A stretch of DNA of 46,307 bases, from contig JBQTJN010000043.1 of the NCBI GenBank assembly GCA_052387095.1, forward strand, positions 1-46,307, read 5' to 3'. The notes beneath the pieces were generated by a model. That model was not told the origin of the DNA, ran no database searches, and saw nothing but the letters and a program-made list of their open reading frames with translations. Below, one piece after another: positions 1 to 7,380 of this stretch. This DNA comes from JBQTJN01 sp052387095. Its GTDB lineage: Bacteria > Pseudomonadota > Alphaproteobacteria > Micavibrionales > Micavibrionaceae. Each line of letters starts with the position of its first letter. Position 1 is the first letter of the stretch. Position numbers and translations under genes: made by a program.

Positions 1-186
1 GGTGGTTATACCGTCATAAAGGCCTTTGGATCATGGCGTATAAGCTTCTCATCTATACGCGCCCAGCTTTGAATGTAGCGGGTTTATTAATCCCCTAAAT
101 ATCCCACACTATTGGACTTAGTTTCTAGTATCCCAAGGATGCGCTGCTTAAGCCGCTATCCCATTCAATCATATCAACTCAACTCA

Positions 187-225
187 AAAGAAGGACGCTC
201 TCTCAAAGAGCGTTGATGACTCATG
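187..225 (+). promoter_or_regulatory. Hairpin-bridged ribosome binding site
   Basis: A Shine-Dalgarno-like AAGGA at 191-195 lies about 27 bases before the ATG at 223, too far for normal initiation. Between them is a perfect 7-bp inverted repeat, ACGCTCT (195-201) and AGAGCGT (207-213), with a 5-base loop. Folding it would leave an effective spacing of roughly 9 bases. A tiny frame, ATG at 216 with stop at 228, overlaps the start. Known precedent: phage T4 gene 25 uses a stem to bring a distant SD close. The function here is inferred. Confidence 0.5.
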
Positions 226-1566
226 TCTAACATCATTGCATTTAACACCTCCGCCATTCCTACTATATTTAAACCCCCTAACATCTACGACAACTCAACA
301 TTCATAGAACTTAATTGGAGCTGCTCAGATTCAAATGAAATGCAAGCGGCAATAGATGAGCTTATTGCCATTGTTAAATTTCCCGGGAATAAGCGATTAA
401 CTACCAAGCATCTCCGATTGCTGTTGATCTCAATAATAAGGACTCAACGGTATCAGCAGGACGGATTTGTTGCTTATCCGAGAGACAATAATATTGATAA
501 AGTCCACCAATATCAGAATCCCTTCAATTACAAGTTCCGAAAGCTCAAGAGCGTTGTGGATTGTCTGACCGCAGAGGGTTGGTTAGAACACAAATTGGGA
601 GTTCGATACGGAGATTATCGAAGAGTTTCAAGATTCAGGCCTACAGATAAGCTTAAACATTTTCTAAATAAGCATACGCTAGATGGTATTCGTTTCCATC
701 AAGAAATGATATGCGGGGGTGTTATTATTAAGGATGAGAATAAAAAGATGCTTCTCGACTACCCTCTTAATCCTGACATCGAAAGAACCAGACTGTTTCT
801 AAAGAACTATAATGAAATCATAAGAGCAGCCGATATTGATCTTGTATCTATCTACAAGAAGGGAACGAACCTTGATCGAGTAACAACATACCGCATCTTC
901 AATGGCCCTGAGGCTGGGGGACGCTTTTATGGACCATGGTGGGAAACCTGCAAGAAAGGTCTCAGGCCGTATATCACCATCAATGGCCAACCAACTGTAG
1001 AGCTAGATTATAGGGCGAACCACCTCTACTTCATTTATGGTCTTGCTGGCCTAGCGATGCCAGAAAAGTACAGAAATGACCCATACGCAATTGATGAGGG
1101 ACTGCCTCGCTCTTTAGTAAAGAAGGTTTTCATGATGGCTATTAACTGCTCCACTGTCACTGAAGGATTTAGAGCCACAATTAGTGATATGCGAAAGAAA
1201 GTAGATAAGAATATTGAGCTATTGCCTAATCTGGATGCATACAACCAGATAGTCCTGAAGCTTATGAAGGCTCATCCGGTTCTTAAAGCTCATCTTCATA
1301 CGGGAATAGGCTCATATTTGATGTGGTGGGATTCTAAAATAGCACAAACAGTACTAAGCGCGATTACGGTAGATCATGGAATTCCTTGCCTGTCTGTTCA
1401 TGACTCTTTTTTAGTACCTCAGGAACATCAAGCCCTCTTAGAAGATAAAATGTTACTAGCTTACGATGAGCATAATATCCCTCTAGCTAAACCGACTATT
1501 AAACCTATCTATTCTCGAATTAGAGTTTTCGATCTTTCAGGAACATTCTTAAGGTCTGTAGCTTAG
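223..1566 (+). CDS. Family A DNA polymerase palm-like protein
   Basis: A 447-residue protein of a type I associate with uncharacterised plasmid- and phage-like elements. The C-terminal half has the signature order of family A polymerases. A motif-A-like VELDYRANHL has Asp262 followed by Tyr263. A motif-B-like stretch has R296, K300/K301 and N308. A motif-C-like VHDSF has His393-Asp394. Before motif A is a GRFYGPWW segment, seen in my experience in homologues of this family. The N-terminal 200 residues are not recognised; they include a possible winged-helix region at about 60-150 (KLKSVVDCLTAEGWLEHK). A polymerase or primase role in element replication is inferred from the three motifs only. 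It could be an inactive relative. It is the first complete gene from the left edge and has an unusual SD arrangement. Confidence 0.6.
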   Translation: MSNIIAFNTSAIPTIFKPPNIYDNSTFIELNWSCSDSNEMQAAIDELIAIVKFPGNKRLTTKHLRLLLISIIRTQRYQQDGFVAYPRDNNIDKVHQYQNPFNYKFRKLKSVVDCLTAEGWLEHKLGVRYGDYRRVSRFRPTDKLKHFLNKHTLDGIRFHQEMICGGVIIKDENKKMLLDYPLNPDIERTRLFLKNYNEIIRAADIDLVSIYKKGTNLDRVTTYRIFNGPEAGGRFYGPWWETCKKGLRPYITINGQPTVELDYRANHLYFIYGLAGLAMPEKYRNDPYAIDEGLPRSLVKKVFMMAINCSTVTEGFRATISDMRKKVDKNIELLPNLDAYNQIVLKLMKAHPVLKAHLHTGIGSYLMWWDSKIAQTVLSAITVDHGIPCLSVHDSFLVPQEHQALLEDKMLLAYDEHNIPLAKPTIKPIYSRIRVFDLSGTFLRSVA

Positions 1567-1887
1567 GCTTAAATGATCTATAAGATAACTAACTATAGGG
1601 TATTTAAGGGGTTAGTAGTCTCTCTATACAGTTAAGCTGTACTACTAGTGCTTTAGTACTTAGGTTAAGGGAGCATATAGCTTCTGAATATTTCTTCTGA
1701 TAACTAAGACAGAAATACCAGTCATTAAGCTAGTTAGATGAGCTACCCATCATCGTCTTATTTATGCCCTATAGCGCCCAGTATTGCCTCAGGATTCCTT
1801 GTAGGACAACCCTAGCTACCTACCTAGCCACAAAAATTAACTCAATCCTCAGACATCCTTGGAATCCCTGAACGCCAGTCAAATTCC
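1567..1887. other. Intergenic gap with short repeats, no gene seen
   Basis: These 321 bases lie between two convergent genes and are AT-rich and full of TAG, TTAG and CTAG stop-containing words, so no reading frame survives. A short inverted pair CTAAC/GTTAG lies near 1590-1615, and AGTACT/ACTAGT-like words cluster near 1645-1665. I see no tRNA and no clear U-tract terminator. Both flanking genes end here, so it may hold bidirectional termination signals. An origin-like role is possible but not shown. Confidence 0.4.
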
Positions 1888-2691
1888 CTACCAACTTTGG
1901 CATTGCATCTGGTTACCAATGAACTGGCAATTCGAATTTCTAATGCTGCTACTCTGCTGCTGCGCCGCTTCAGCATTTAACAGTTGCTGAGACACCTGCC
2001 CCATACGAGCCGAATATGCCTGCCACTCTTGAGCATTTTGAGCCCGTAAAGTCGCATTAGCGTTTTGCTCTGATGATGCAAACTCAGCGAAGGCCTTTTG
2101 AAGCTGAATATCACCTTCCTGAGGCGTCAGTTTCCCTTGATCTATCTTTAGGGCAATCTCGGACCTCTGAGCCATGAAATCGGCTAGTTCTGCTTTGTTG
2201 TGATACACAGGCATAACGTTATGTTGAAGGCTGGCATTCTGACATTGAGCCAGTTGGAAATAGGAAATCTCCCTTACCGCATAATCAGCCCAGTTCTGAT
2301 CATTTCTCGCTCTGGCTGTTGATCTATCAATATTTCCTGTTTGGAAATCCTGCTTCACTTTACGGTTCGCAGCTAAAAGATTATTTAAAGCCTTTTTATT
2401 CTTTGTGACAGGGGATATGTGTTCTTTGACTATTGATTCCCAGCAGTTTGAAGTTTTTTCTACTTGGTCAGGCGTTGGTTCAGAGTTTTTAGGGAGTGCT
2501 GGACATTTTTTTTCGGTCAGCTTCTGAGACATTTCCCAAGCGGATGAAAGCTCATAAGGCATAGCCGCCATGGGGCAATTAGCCGAAGCCTGCTCAGCTT
2601 TTTGCATAGCAGAATTTAATTGATTTTGAGAAGCGCCGGTTACGCATCCTGATAAAGCTAAAAAACTGATAATAAAAATATATTTATTCAT
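1888..2691 (-). CDS. Putative outer-membrane lipoprotein, unknown function
   Basis: A 267-residue protein with a type II signal peptide: MNKYIFIISF, hydrophobic core, lipobox LSGC with Cys16. The start is at 2691 rather than 2703 because GGGGAGAG sits just before the inner ATG. After the lipobox the protein is Gln- and Ala-rich and helical, probably coiled coil (about 170-250), with four more cysteines in the first half. It ends in a small motif NCQFIGNQMQCQSW with two cysteines, which may form a disulfide hairpin. It is divergent from the XRE regulator gene with only 67 bases between starts, so the regulator may control both. Lipoproteins on mobile elements sometimes act in surface exclusion or lysis; nothing here decides. 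Confidence 0.6.
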   Translation of the reverse strand: MNKYIFIISFLALSGCVTGASQNQLNSAMQKAEQASANCPMAAMPYELSSAWEMSQKLTEKKCPALPKNSEPTPDQVEKTSNCWESIVKEHISPVTKNKKALNNLLAANRKVKQDFQTGNIDRSTARARNDQNWADYAVREISYFQLAQCQNASLQHNVMPVYHNKAELADFMAQRSEIALKIDQGKLTPQEGDIQLQKAFAEFASSEQNANATLRAQNAQEWQAYSARMGQVSQQLLNAEAAQQQSSSIRNSNCQFIGNQMQCQSW

Positions 2692-2716
2692 ATCTCTCCC
2701 CATAAATATGACTGTG

Positions 2717-2746
2717 AGTCCGTGGACTATTAGTCATACTTAGTCA
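2717..2746. promoter_or_regulatory. Palindromic operator cluster between divergent genes
   Basis: Two overlapping perfect palindromes, AGTCC-GT-GGACT (2717-2728) and GACTA-T-TAGTC (2725-2735), are followed by a direct repeat TTAGTCA at 2730-2736 and 2740-2746. The ten-base spacing equals about one helical turn. The cluster sits between the lipoprotein start (2691) and the XRE regulator start (2759). Binding by the adjacent regulator is inferred. Confidence 0.5.
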
Positions 2747-2758
2747 GCATGGGAGGGT

Positions 2759-2977
2759 ATGTCAAGAGAAACACAAGCGTTAAAAGCATTAGGCAAAAAT
2801 ATTAAAGACCATAGAAAGAAAAATGGTCTTACTCAGGAACAATTGGCTGAGCTATGCGAATTTGACCCTACTTATATTAGTCTTCTTGAAAGAGGTAAAA
2901 GAAACCCGGCATTCTTGACAGTAGTGAAGATTGCAAAACATTTAGAATGTGACGTTTCAGAACTTGCAGGTGTTTAA
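2759..2977 (+). CDS. XRE-family helix-turn-helix regulator
   Basis: A 72-residue single-domain Cro/C1-type HTH. Helix pair LTQEQLAELCEF and recognition helix DPTYISLLERGKRNP match the XRE pattern, followed by LTVVKIAKHLECDVSELAG. There is no C-terminal effector or protease domain, so it should act as a small dimeric repressor or activator. GGGAGGG lies unusually close to the ATG (one base), so initiation may be weak or the transcript may be nearly leaderless. It faces away from the lipoprotein and towards the convergent nuclease-like operon. A palindromic cluster directly upstream suggests autoregulation. Confidence 0.85.
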   Translation: MSRETQALKALGKNIKDHRKKNGLTQEQLAELCEFDPTYISLLERGKRNPAFLTVVKIAKHLECDVSELAGV

Positions 2978-2986
2978 CTATCAGCG

Positions 2987-3454
2987 TCATTCATCGTCTA
3001 CCTCTACCTCAACGTCTTCTTGATATTCCCCACCTTCATCTTCCTCGTCGTCATCTTCATATTCATCATCGTCGCCATTATACTCTTTTATAAACTCAGG
3101 CGTAACCCAAGCCTGTTTATAGTTATAGCTACCATCTCTGTAGCTTTGATAATATCTATCTTTAAAAACTTCTAGAGCCGTCTCATATTGAACCATTATC
3201 AAAACAGCATCGCTAGTTTGTGGCAAATCTTTATCATCTAATAAATCTAAAAACTTTCCTTCTGGTTCAGCTTGGAGGATTTTTTTTAGGTCCTCTAAAA
3301 CTCTATTAATCAGTTTCACTTTACCGGGACTCATTATCGAATCAGGCTTCTTTTTTGACAGCTCTCTTATTTCTTTAATTACCCCGAGAAAAACTGGGTT
3401 GGTTGCTGTATAAATTTCTACAAATTCTTGCGTAGTTGTTTTTGATAAATCCAT
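2987..3454 (-). CDS. Small protein with very acidic tail, paralogue of next gene
   Basis: 155 residues, not recognised. The first 95 residues align by eye with the upstream 128-residue protein. Shared elements are a LSKKKPD/LAKKSPA turn, a helix KLINRVLEDLKKIL versus LNLINNVIKTANEVL, then DLPQTSDAVLIMVQYETALEVFKD versus DLPSNSDVTMILAQYMEEAERFRS. The last 30 residues are almost all Asp and Glu, like a nucleic-acid mimic or electrostatic shield. The start codon shares one base with the previous stop (TAATG), so the two are translationally coupled. It is the third gene of the operon headed by the PD-(D/E)XK-like protein. An immunity, inhibitor or adaptor role is conceivable but only inferred. 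Confidence 0.65.
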   Translation of the reverse strand: MDLSKTTTQEFVEIYTATNPVFLGVIKEIRELSKKKPDSIMSPGKVKLINRVLEDLKKILQAEPEGKFLDLLDDKDLPQTSDAVLIMVQYETALEVFKDRYYQSYRDGSYNYKQAWVTPEFIKEYNGDDDEYEDDDEEDEGGEYQEDVEVEVDDE

Positions 3455-3840
3455 TACTTTTTCCCGATTTTACTTGGTGGACCTGACTTGATGCCCGAAG
3501 ATTTTCCGGCAACTTTATAAACCCATCCTTCAGACGGAACATAAATAACATTATCAGATCTGAATCTTTCAGCCTCTTCCATATACTGTGCCAATATCAT
3601 CGTAACATCACTATTGCTAGGCAGATCATTGGGATCAAATTTATCAAAGTGGTCAAATGGTCTATATTTTTCTCCAAGAACCTCGTTTGCTGTTTTAATT
3701 ACATTGTTTATCAAATTGAGTTTGAAAGCGTTTAATGCATCTGCAGGTGATTTTTTTGCCAAAATTGAGACCTCGGCATAAGCACCTTGTAACTGGCCAA
3801 TAACTTTTTCTAATTTTTCTACTTCTTCGTTGGCGTTCAT
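3454..3840 (-). CDS. Small protein, paralogue of the acidic-tail protein
   Basis: 128 residues, not recognised. The start at 3840 is preferred over an in-frame ATG at 3858 because AGGAGA lies six bases before it, overlapping the stop of the upstream nuclease-like gene. Helical N-terminal part (about 1-60), then the shared NDLPSNSDVTMILAQY segment, ending in a basic glycine-rich tail (SSGIKSGPPSKIGKK). Its tail is basic where the sister protein's tail is acidic, so the two could bind each other electrostatically. It looks like a tandem duplication that diverged. It is the middle gene of a three-gene operon. Confidence 0.65.
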   Translation of the reverse strand: MNANEEVEKLEKVIGQLQGAYAEVSILAKKSPADALNAFKLNLINNVIKTANEVLGEKYRPFDHFDKFDPNDLPSNSDVTMILAQYMEEAERFRSDNVIYVPSEGWVYKVAGKSSGIKSGPPSKIGKK

Positions 3841-3848
3841 AATTTCTC

Positions 3849-5216
3849 CTAAGGACATAACCTTTTATACTGAACGTAGCTTCTTATTAGTACGTCAATT
3901 GGATGCCTTTGCTTGCTATCAAAGACTTCTACCATCTGCTCCAAATCCTGATCAGTTAAAACTATAATCGCCTTTCTCTGACCAGACCATAAATTAATCG
4001 TCCGTTTCTGCTCGGCAGATCGCAACGGATTGCGGGTCACGAAAACCCCAAACTTGCCTAGGTCATCTTTTAAATACCTATTAAGCTGATCGACATGCCC
4101 GGCCTCGATTTTTGCAACATTCTTCATTTCAAATGTTAGTTGTCGCGATCCATAATCTGTCATAATTTCCTGCAAAAACTCATGATTTCTGCTATTATAA
4201 AAGATCAAATCACGTATGCTAACGCCATCCTCTGTCCTTGCTTGCTCCTGAGCAAAATCGAGATACGGATAAAACAGTGATGGCAAGAGTTCTCCAACCG
4301 CTGTTTCATACTTTGCATCAGCGCCATCATTTTTACCTGTTGGAAGCTTTTTAATTGTAGCGAATTTACGTCTTGCTGAAAGAATTGGAATTTGAGTAAA
4401 CAGCGGATCGTGCGCGCAATCTATCGCAGTTCGCTCTCGTTCTTTAACATAGGCATCAATTATCCCGTAATTTTCACGATTAAATGTTAAAACTTTAACT
4501 CTGGTTAGTTCTTCGCCTGTATGAGCAATATCGTCCTGCGGACAATGATCTCTGAAGTAACTATCATAGTTAATCCAAGGCACATGTCGTAACCAACGCT
4601 TCGGAATTAGTAAAAGAGGAACCTTACTTTCAGGATGGACGGGTAGATTGGCAGTAATAGATTCAAATAGCTTTTTGTCATGATTGTAAACAGCATGAAC
4701 TTTCACTGCTTGCATGGGTATACCTAGAGATTCGCATTCTTGATGCGTGTAATCGATGAGATAACTCTTCATAAAATTACAAGCAATATCGCTAACACGA
4801 TCTTTGCCGATACCATCCACGAACAATTGAATTTCTTCGAAGTGTCGGAATCCGTTATCTCGATAAAACGGAATTTTGTGAAAAAGAGATAAAATTTCTT
4901 TCGCGGATTTCTCCCCAATACGCTTACCTTTTCTAGCAGCAGAGTTACCTAGCCCGACTTCGTCGCATTCGGAAGCTAGTATAAGTTGTTTAACTGCTTG
5001 CTCAGTCTGTCCTGACTTCATCAGAAGGCCAAGATTATTGAAGGCAGCGAGAATCATTTGATGAAGCCCTTTGTCCGCTAGGGATGGGCTCTTCCATATG
5101 AGAAAGGGATCGATATATAGCGGAATGTCTTCATTTAAAAACGGAATAGCAAAATCGAGTTCATGCTGAGGCACATAAACGTCATGGAACTCTGTAAATC
5201 TTGGTCTTATTAGCAA
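3849..5216 (-). CDS. PD-(D/E)XK nuclease-like protein
   Basis: 455 residues; TTG start with GAGGAA six bases upstream. The N-terminal 300 residues are not recognised (opening LIRPRFTEFHDVYVPQHELDFAIPF; Trp/Pro-rich section near 205-220). From about 300 a restriction-endonuclease-like core is visible: helix YETAVGELLPSLFYPYL, then IRDLIFYN with Asp336, strand QLTFEMKN with Glu363-x-Lys365, then HVDQLNRYL and strand FGVFVTRN. Asp, Glu-x-Lys and the following Gln fit the PD-(D/E)XK nuclease superfamily. It heads an operon with two small paralogous proteins. Such nucleases on mobile elements commonly serve restriction or abortive defence. That role is inferred; the family was not identified. Confidence 0.65.
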   Translation of the reverse strand: MLIRPRFTEFHDVYVPQHELDFAIPFLNEDIPLYIDPFLIWKSPSLADKGLHQMILAAFNNLGLLMKSGQTEQAVKQLILASECDEVGLGNSAARKGKRIGEKSAKEILSLFHKIPFYRDNGFRHFEEIQLFVDGIGKDRVSDIACNFMKSYLIDYTHQECESLGIPMQAVKVHAVYNHDKKLFESITANLPVHPESKVPLLLIPKRWLRHVPWINYDSYFRDHCPQDDIAHTGEELTRVKVLTFNRENYGIIDAYVKERERTAIDCAHDPLFTQIPILSARRKFATIKKLPTGKNDGADAKYETAVGELLPSLFYPYLDFAQEQARTEDGVSIRDLIFYNSRNHEFLQEIMTDYGSRQLTFEMKNVAKIEAGHVDQLNRYLKDDLGKFGVFVTRNPLRSAEQKRTINLWSGQRKAIIVLTDQDLEQMVEVFDSKQRHPIDVLIRSYVQYKRLCP

Positions 5217-5367
5217 TGTCTTTTCCTCGGGAATCTAGCCTGATACTAGATAAAAATCGTGTTATCGAAAAGGCAATTCTAATTTTGTATACGGTAAGGT
5301 GGGTAGTTGCCTAGACACTCACGATCCGATCGCTCATATTTTAGCCTAACTTCGAAGACAGTGAGTT

Positions 5368-5817
5368 ATGAGAACGATTTCCGATATGACCCTACCGCAA
5401 AAAAGAGATTATCTTGAACAATCTGTTGGAGCGGCTCTGCTGTGGTCGCAACCCATAGAGGAAGGCCTAAAAGCTGTCCTAACTTACGTGTTCAAAAATC
5501 CTGCCCAAGTTGATCCTGCCGATCCATATAAATGGCTTTCTAACAAAAGAACTTTAGGCCGGTTGGTTGATGAATTGAAGAAAAAGGTCAGGCTTCCAGA
5601 AGAGTTTGAAGAGGTTTTAAGACAGTTTGTAGATGACAGAAATATCCTCGTGCATCGGTTTTTTGAGCACTACGATCTTTATAATCCTCAGGACTATGAG
5701 GATGCGATCAAAATGATAGGCAGGTTAAGACATAACGGTGATGTCATTCACAATATGTTGCGTGCCATCCTGAAAGATCCGATGTCAGCCCTTAAATTTG
5801 AAGATAATCCAACCTAA
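5368..5817 (+). CDS. HEPN-domain protein, putative RNase
   Basis: 149 helical residues. The key motif is RNILVH: Arg91, four residues, His96, the R-x4-6-H signature of HEPN ribonucleases, here followed by RFFEHY. The first half (LWSQPIEEGLKAVLTYVF) supplies the paired helices expected of HEPN. It is divergent from the PD-(D/E)XK-like operon with 151 bases between starts, and ends six bases from the convergent GIY-YIG gene. Many HEPN proteins are toxins or defence effectors, but stand-alone HEPN proteins with unknown roles also exist. No antitoxin nucleotidyltransferase (MNT) is seen next to it. SD is weak (GTGAG). Confidence 0.65.
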   Translation: MRTISDMTLPQKRDYLEQSVGAALLWSQPIEEGLKAVLTYVFKNPAQVDPADPYKWLSNKRTLGRLVDELKKKVRLPEEFEEVLRQFVDDRNILVHRFFEHYDLYNPQDYEDAIKMIGRLRHNGDVIHNMLRAILKDPMSALKFEDNPT

Positions 5818-5822
5818 GAATT

Positions 5823-6206
5823 CTAAGGCCTTTTTTTCGTTATTACAGTTCGCTCATTTTCCTTGCTAACCCAAAACCGATTTTCCCCACTTCCAAAAGC
5901 CCTGCCTTCTCTTGCAGTATCAAAGAAGCCTTGTTTGGGATTAGGATGATGCGGGTTTTTAATTGCAAAGTTTCTAAACTTCTCCTTTCCTGAAGCATTT
6001 TTGAAATAGGCTTCTACGATCATGGCGGTTGCTTCTGTATCTACATAAACAAAGGCTTCAATTCTCCAAGGTCTAAATCTTAGCGTGTAAGACTTTTCTG
6101 CGCGTCCTTCGTTATGTTCCCTCAGACGCCTAGTCAAATTATTTGTATAGCCCGTATAAGGCTTTTTCGGATTAGATTCGCTTCTCAGGAAATAAACAAA
6201 ATACAT
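5823..6206 (-). CDS. GIY-YIG nuclease superfamily protein
   Basis: 127 residues. The N-terminal domain (1-80) follows the UvrC-type GIY-YIG layout: FVYFL near residue 5, YTGYT at 17-21, NLTRRLREHN at 23-32 and catalytic-type Glu64 in IVEAYFK. The C-terminal 45 residues are basic and unlike standard YhbQ/URI proteins. GGAGGTT lies seven bases before the ATG. Members nick or cut DNA in repair, homing or restriction; many single-domain members have unknown roles. It ends against the HEPN gene. Confidence 0.85.
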   Translation of the reverse strand: MYFVYFLRSESNPKKPYTGYTNNLTRRLREHNEGRAEKSYTLRFRPWRIEAFVYVDTEATAMIVEAYFKNASGKEKFRNFAIKNPHHPNPKQGFFDTAREGRAFGSGENRFWVSKENERTVITKKRP

Positions 6207-6257
6207 AATTAACCTCCGTGTAGATAATAGAGTAATTTATTTCTGGAGGTATTGTTA

Positions 6258-7178
6258 TTATTTGGCTTCCGGAGTATTGATTTTTTCAGCAAAAGCCTCA
6301 AAACCCATAGCTTCATTTATTCCATGTTGTTTCATGAATTTTTCGATGGACTTCCTCAAAGGCGCTTTTGGTTTTTGATCTAGTAGCCATTGCGTGCCCG
6401 CTTCATATTCCATTGATGAAATATTGGCTACACCTTTAAAGGCTTTTTCGAGAGCTTGAGGTTTTAGCTTTTTATCTTGTGTATGTGCAGCTAGCCATTG
6501 TGCCTCTTCAAACACTTCTGATGCAGGCAAGATGTCTAAAAGCTCAAGGGCTTTTTCAAAAATAGATGGATAAAAATCATGGTTCTCAGAAAGATGGCTA
6601 AGTACCCATTTAATTGCGCCAAGGTGCTTCTCTTCTGGTAACTTGCTGATTGAATTAAATGCTTTTTCTAGAACCTTCTCTTCAAGCTCATGATCTTTAG
6701 CAATTACAAGCCACAGCTCATAGGATTCTTCATATTGCTGTTCTGGTGGAAGAGAATCAATAAGCGCTAATCTTTTTGTTGCTGCAGAAATAAACAACTC
6801 TTCATTATTATCCTTTGCTTTTTGACAAACCCACTTGGCAGTTTCAAATTTTTGTTCCTCCGGCAGATCATCAATTGTGTCAAAAACTATCCGAATGGCA
6901 GCAGTTTCAATTTCTTGAGTTTCTGCTTCATCTCTATCTTTGGCATTGTTTATAACCCACTCGCTGCCAACATAACCCCATACCCACTGTCCCAAATCGC
7001 GCTTTTGCGAAATATCAGTAATTTTTCCTGCGGTATGATTAATGACGCCAATTATTTCTTTCGATTCCAGATTTGCTTTCAGCACTGGCCGCAGTTCACG
7101 CTTTACATCTTCAAAATTTATGGATGCCGATGAAAGGACATTAAATAAATTTGTGTAATCGTATTTTGGCTGGCTCAT
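6258..7178 (-). CDS. Helical-repeat (W-repeat) protein, unknown function
   Basis: 306 residues, not recognised by name. From about residue 65 there are five to six degenerate repeats of roughly 35-42 residues. Each has a Trp-containing helix (EWVINNAKDRD, KWVCQKAKDNN, LWLVIAKDHE, KWVLSHLSEN, QWLAAHTQDKK, QWLLDQK) and a second helix ending before LP-E-E-like linkers. This is an alpha solenoid of TPR/SEL1-like geometry, likely a protein-binding scaffold. It is divergent from the 1822-residue helical-repeat protein with 202 bases between starts, so the two may be co-regulated or interact. No catalytic motif, signal peptide or membrane segment is seen. Confidence 0.6.
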   Translation of the reverse strand: MSQPKYDYTNLFNVLSSASINFEDVKRELRPVLKANLESKEIIGVINHTAGKITDISQKRDLGQWVWGYVGSEWVINNAKDRDEAETQEIETAAIRIVFDTIDDLPEEQKFETAKWVCQKAKDNNEELFISAATKRLALIDSLPPEQQYEESYELWLVIAKDHELEEKVLEKAFNSISKLPEEKHLGAIKWVLSHLSENHDFYPSIFEKALELLDILPASEVFEEAQWLAAHTQDKKLKPQALEKAFKGVANISSMEYEAGTQWLLDQKPKAPLRKSIEKFMKQHGINEAMGFEAFAEKINTPEAK

Positions 7179-7380
7179 AATGGTAGCTCACGTTGTAAGT
7201 TGGATATTTTCCGAAAATAAGCAGATTGGCGAGGCTTGTCAATCTTATGTATAGCGGCCATTTATTAATCTAAATTATTGATAATAAATAGTAATTGATA
7301 AATATCGCAGCTCAAAAAGCATATTTATTTTGCATATTAAACGAAAATCGTGTTATTTTTCCTGCCTCTAGGGAAATTAC

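Noticed and set aside
1..98. Open frames running in from the left edge (stops at 70-72 and at 96-98)
   Set aside because: Two competing frames give short unrelated C-termini with no recognisable motif; I cannot choose, so no partial gene is called.
5253..7356. Shared 13-mer AAAATCGTGTTAT at 5253 and 7344, upstream of the HEPN and giant genes
   Set aside because: One such match is expected by chance in 14 kb of AT-rich DNA, and spacing to the starts differs.
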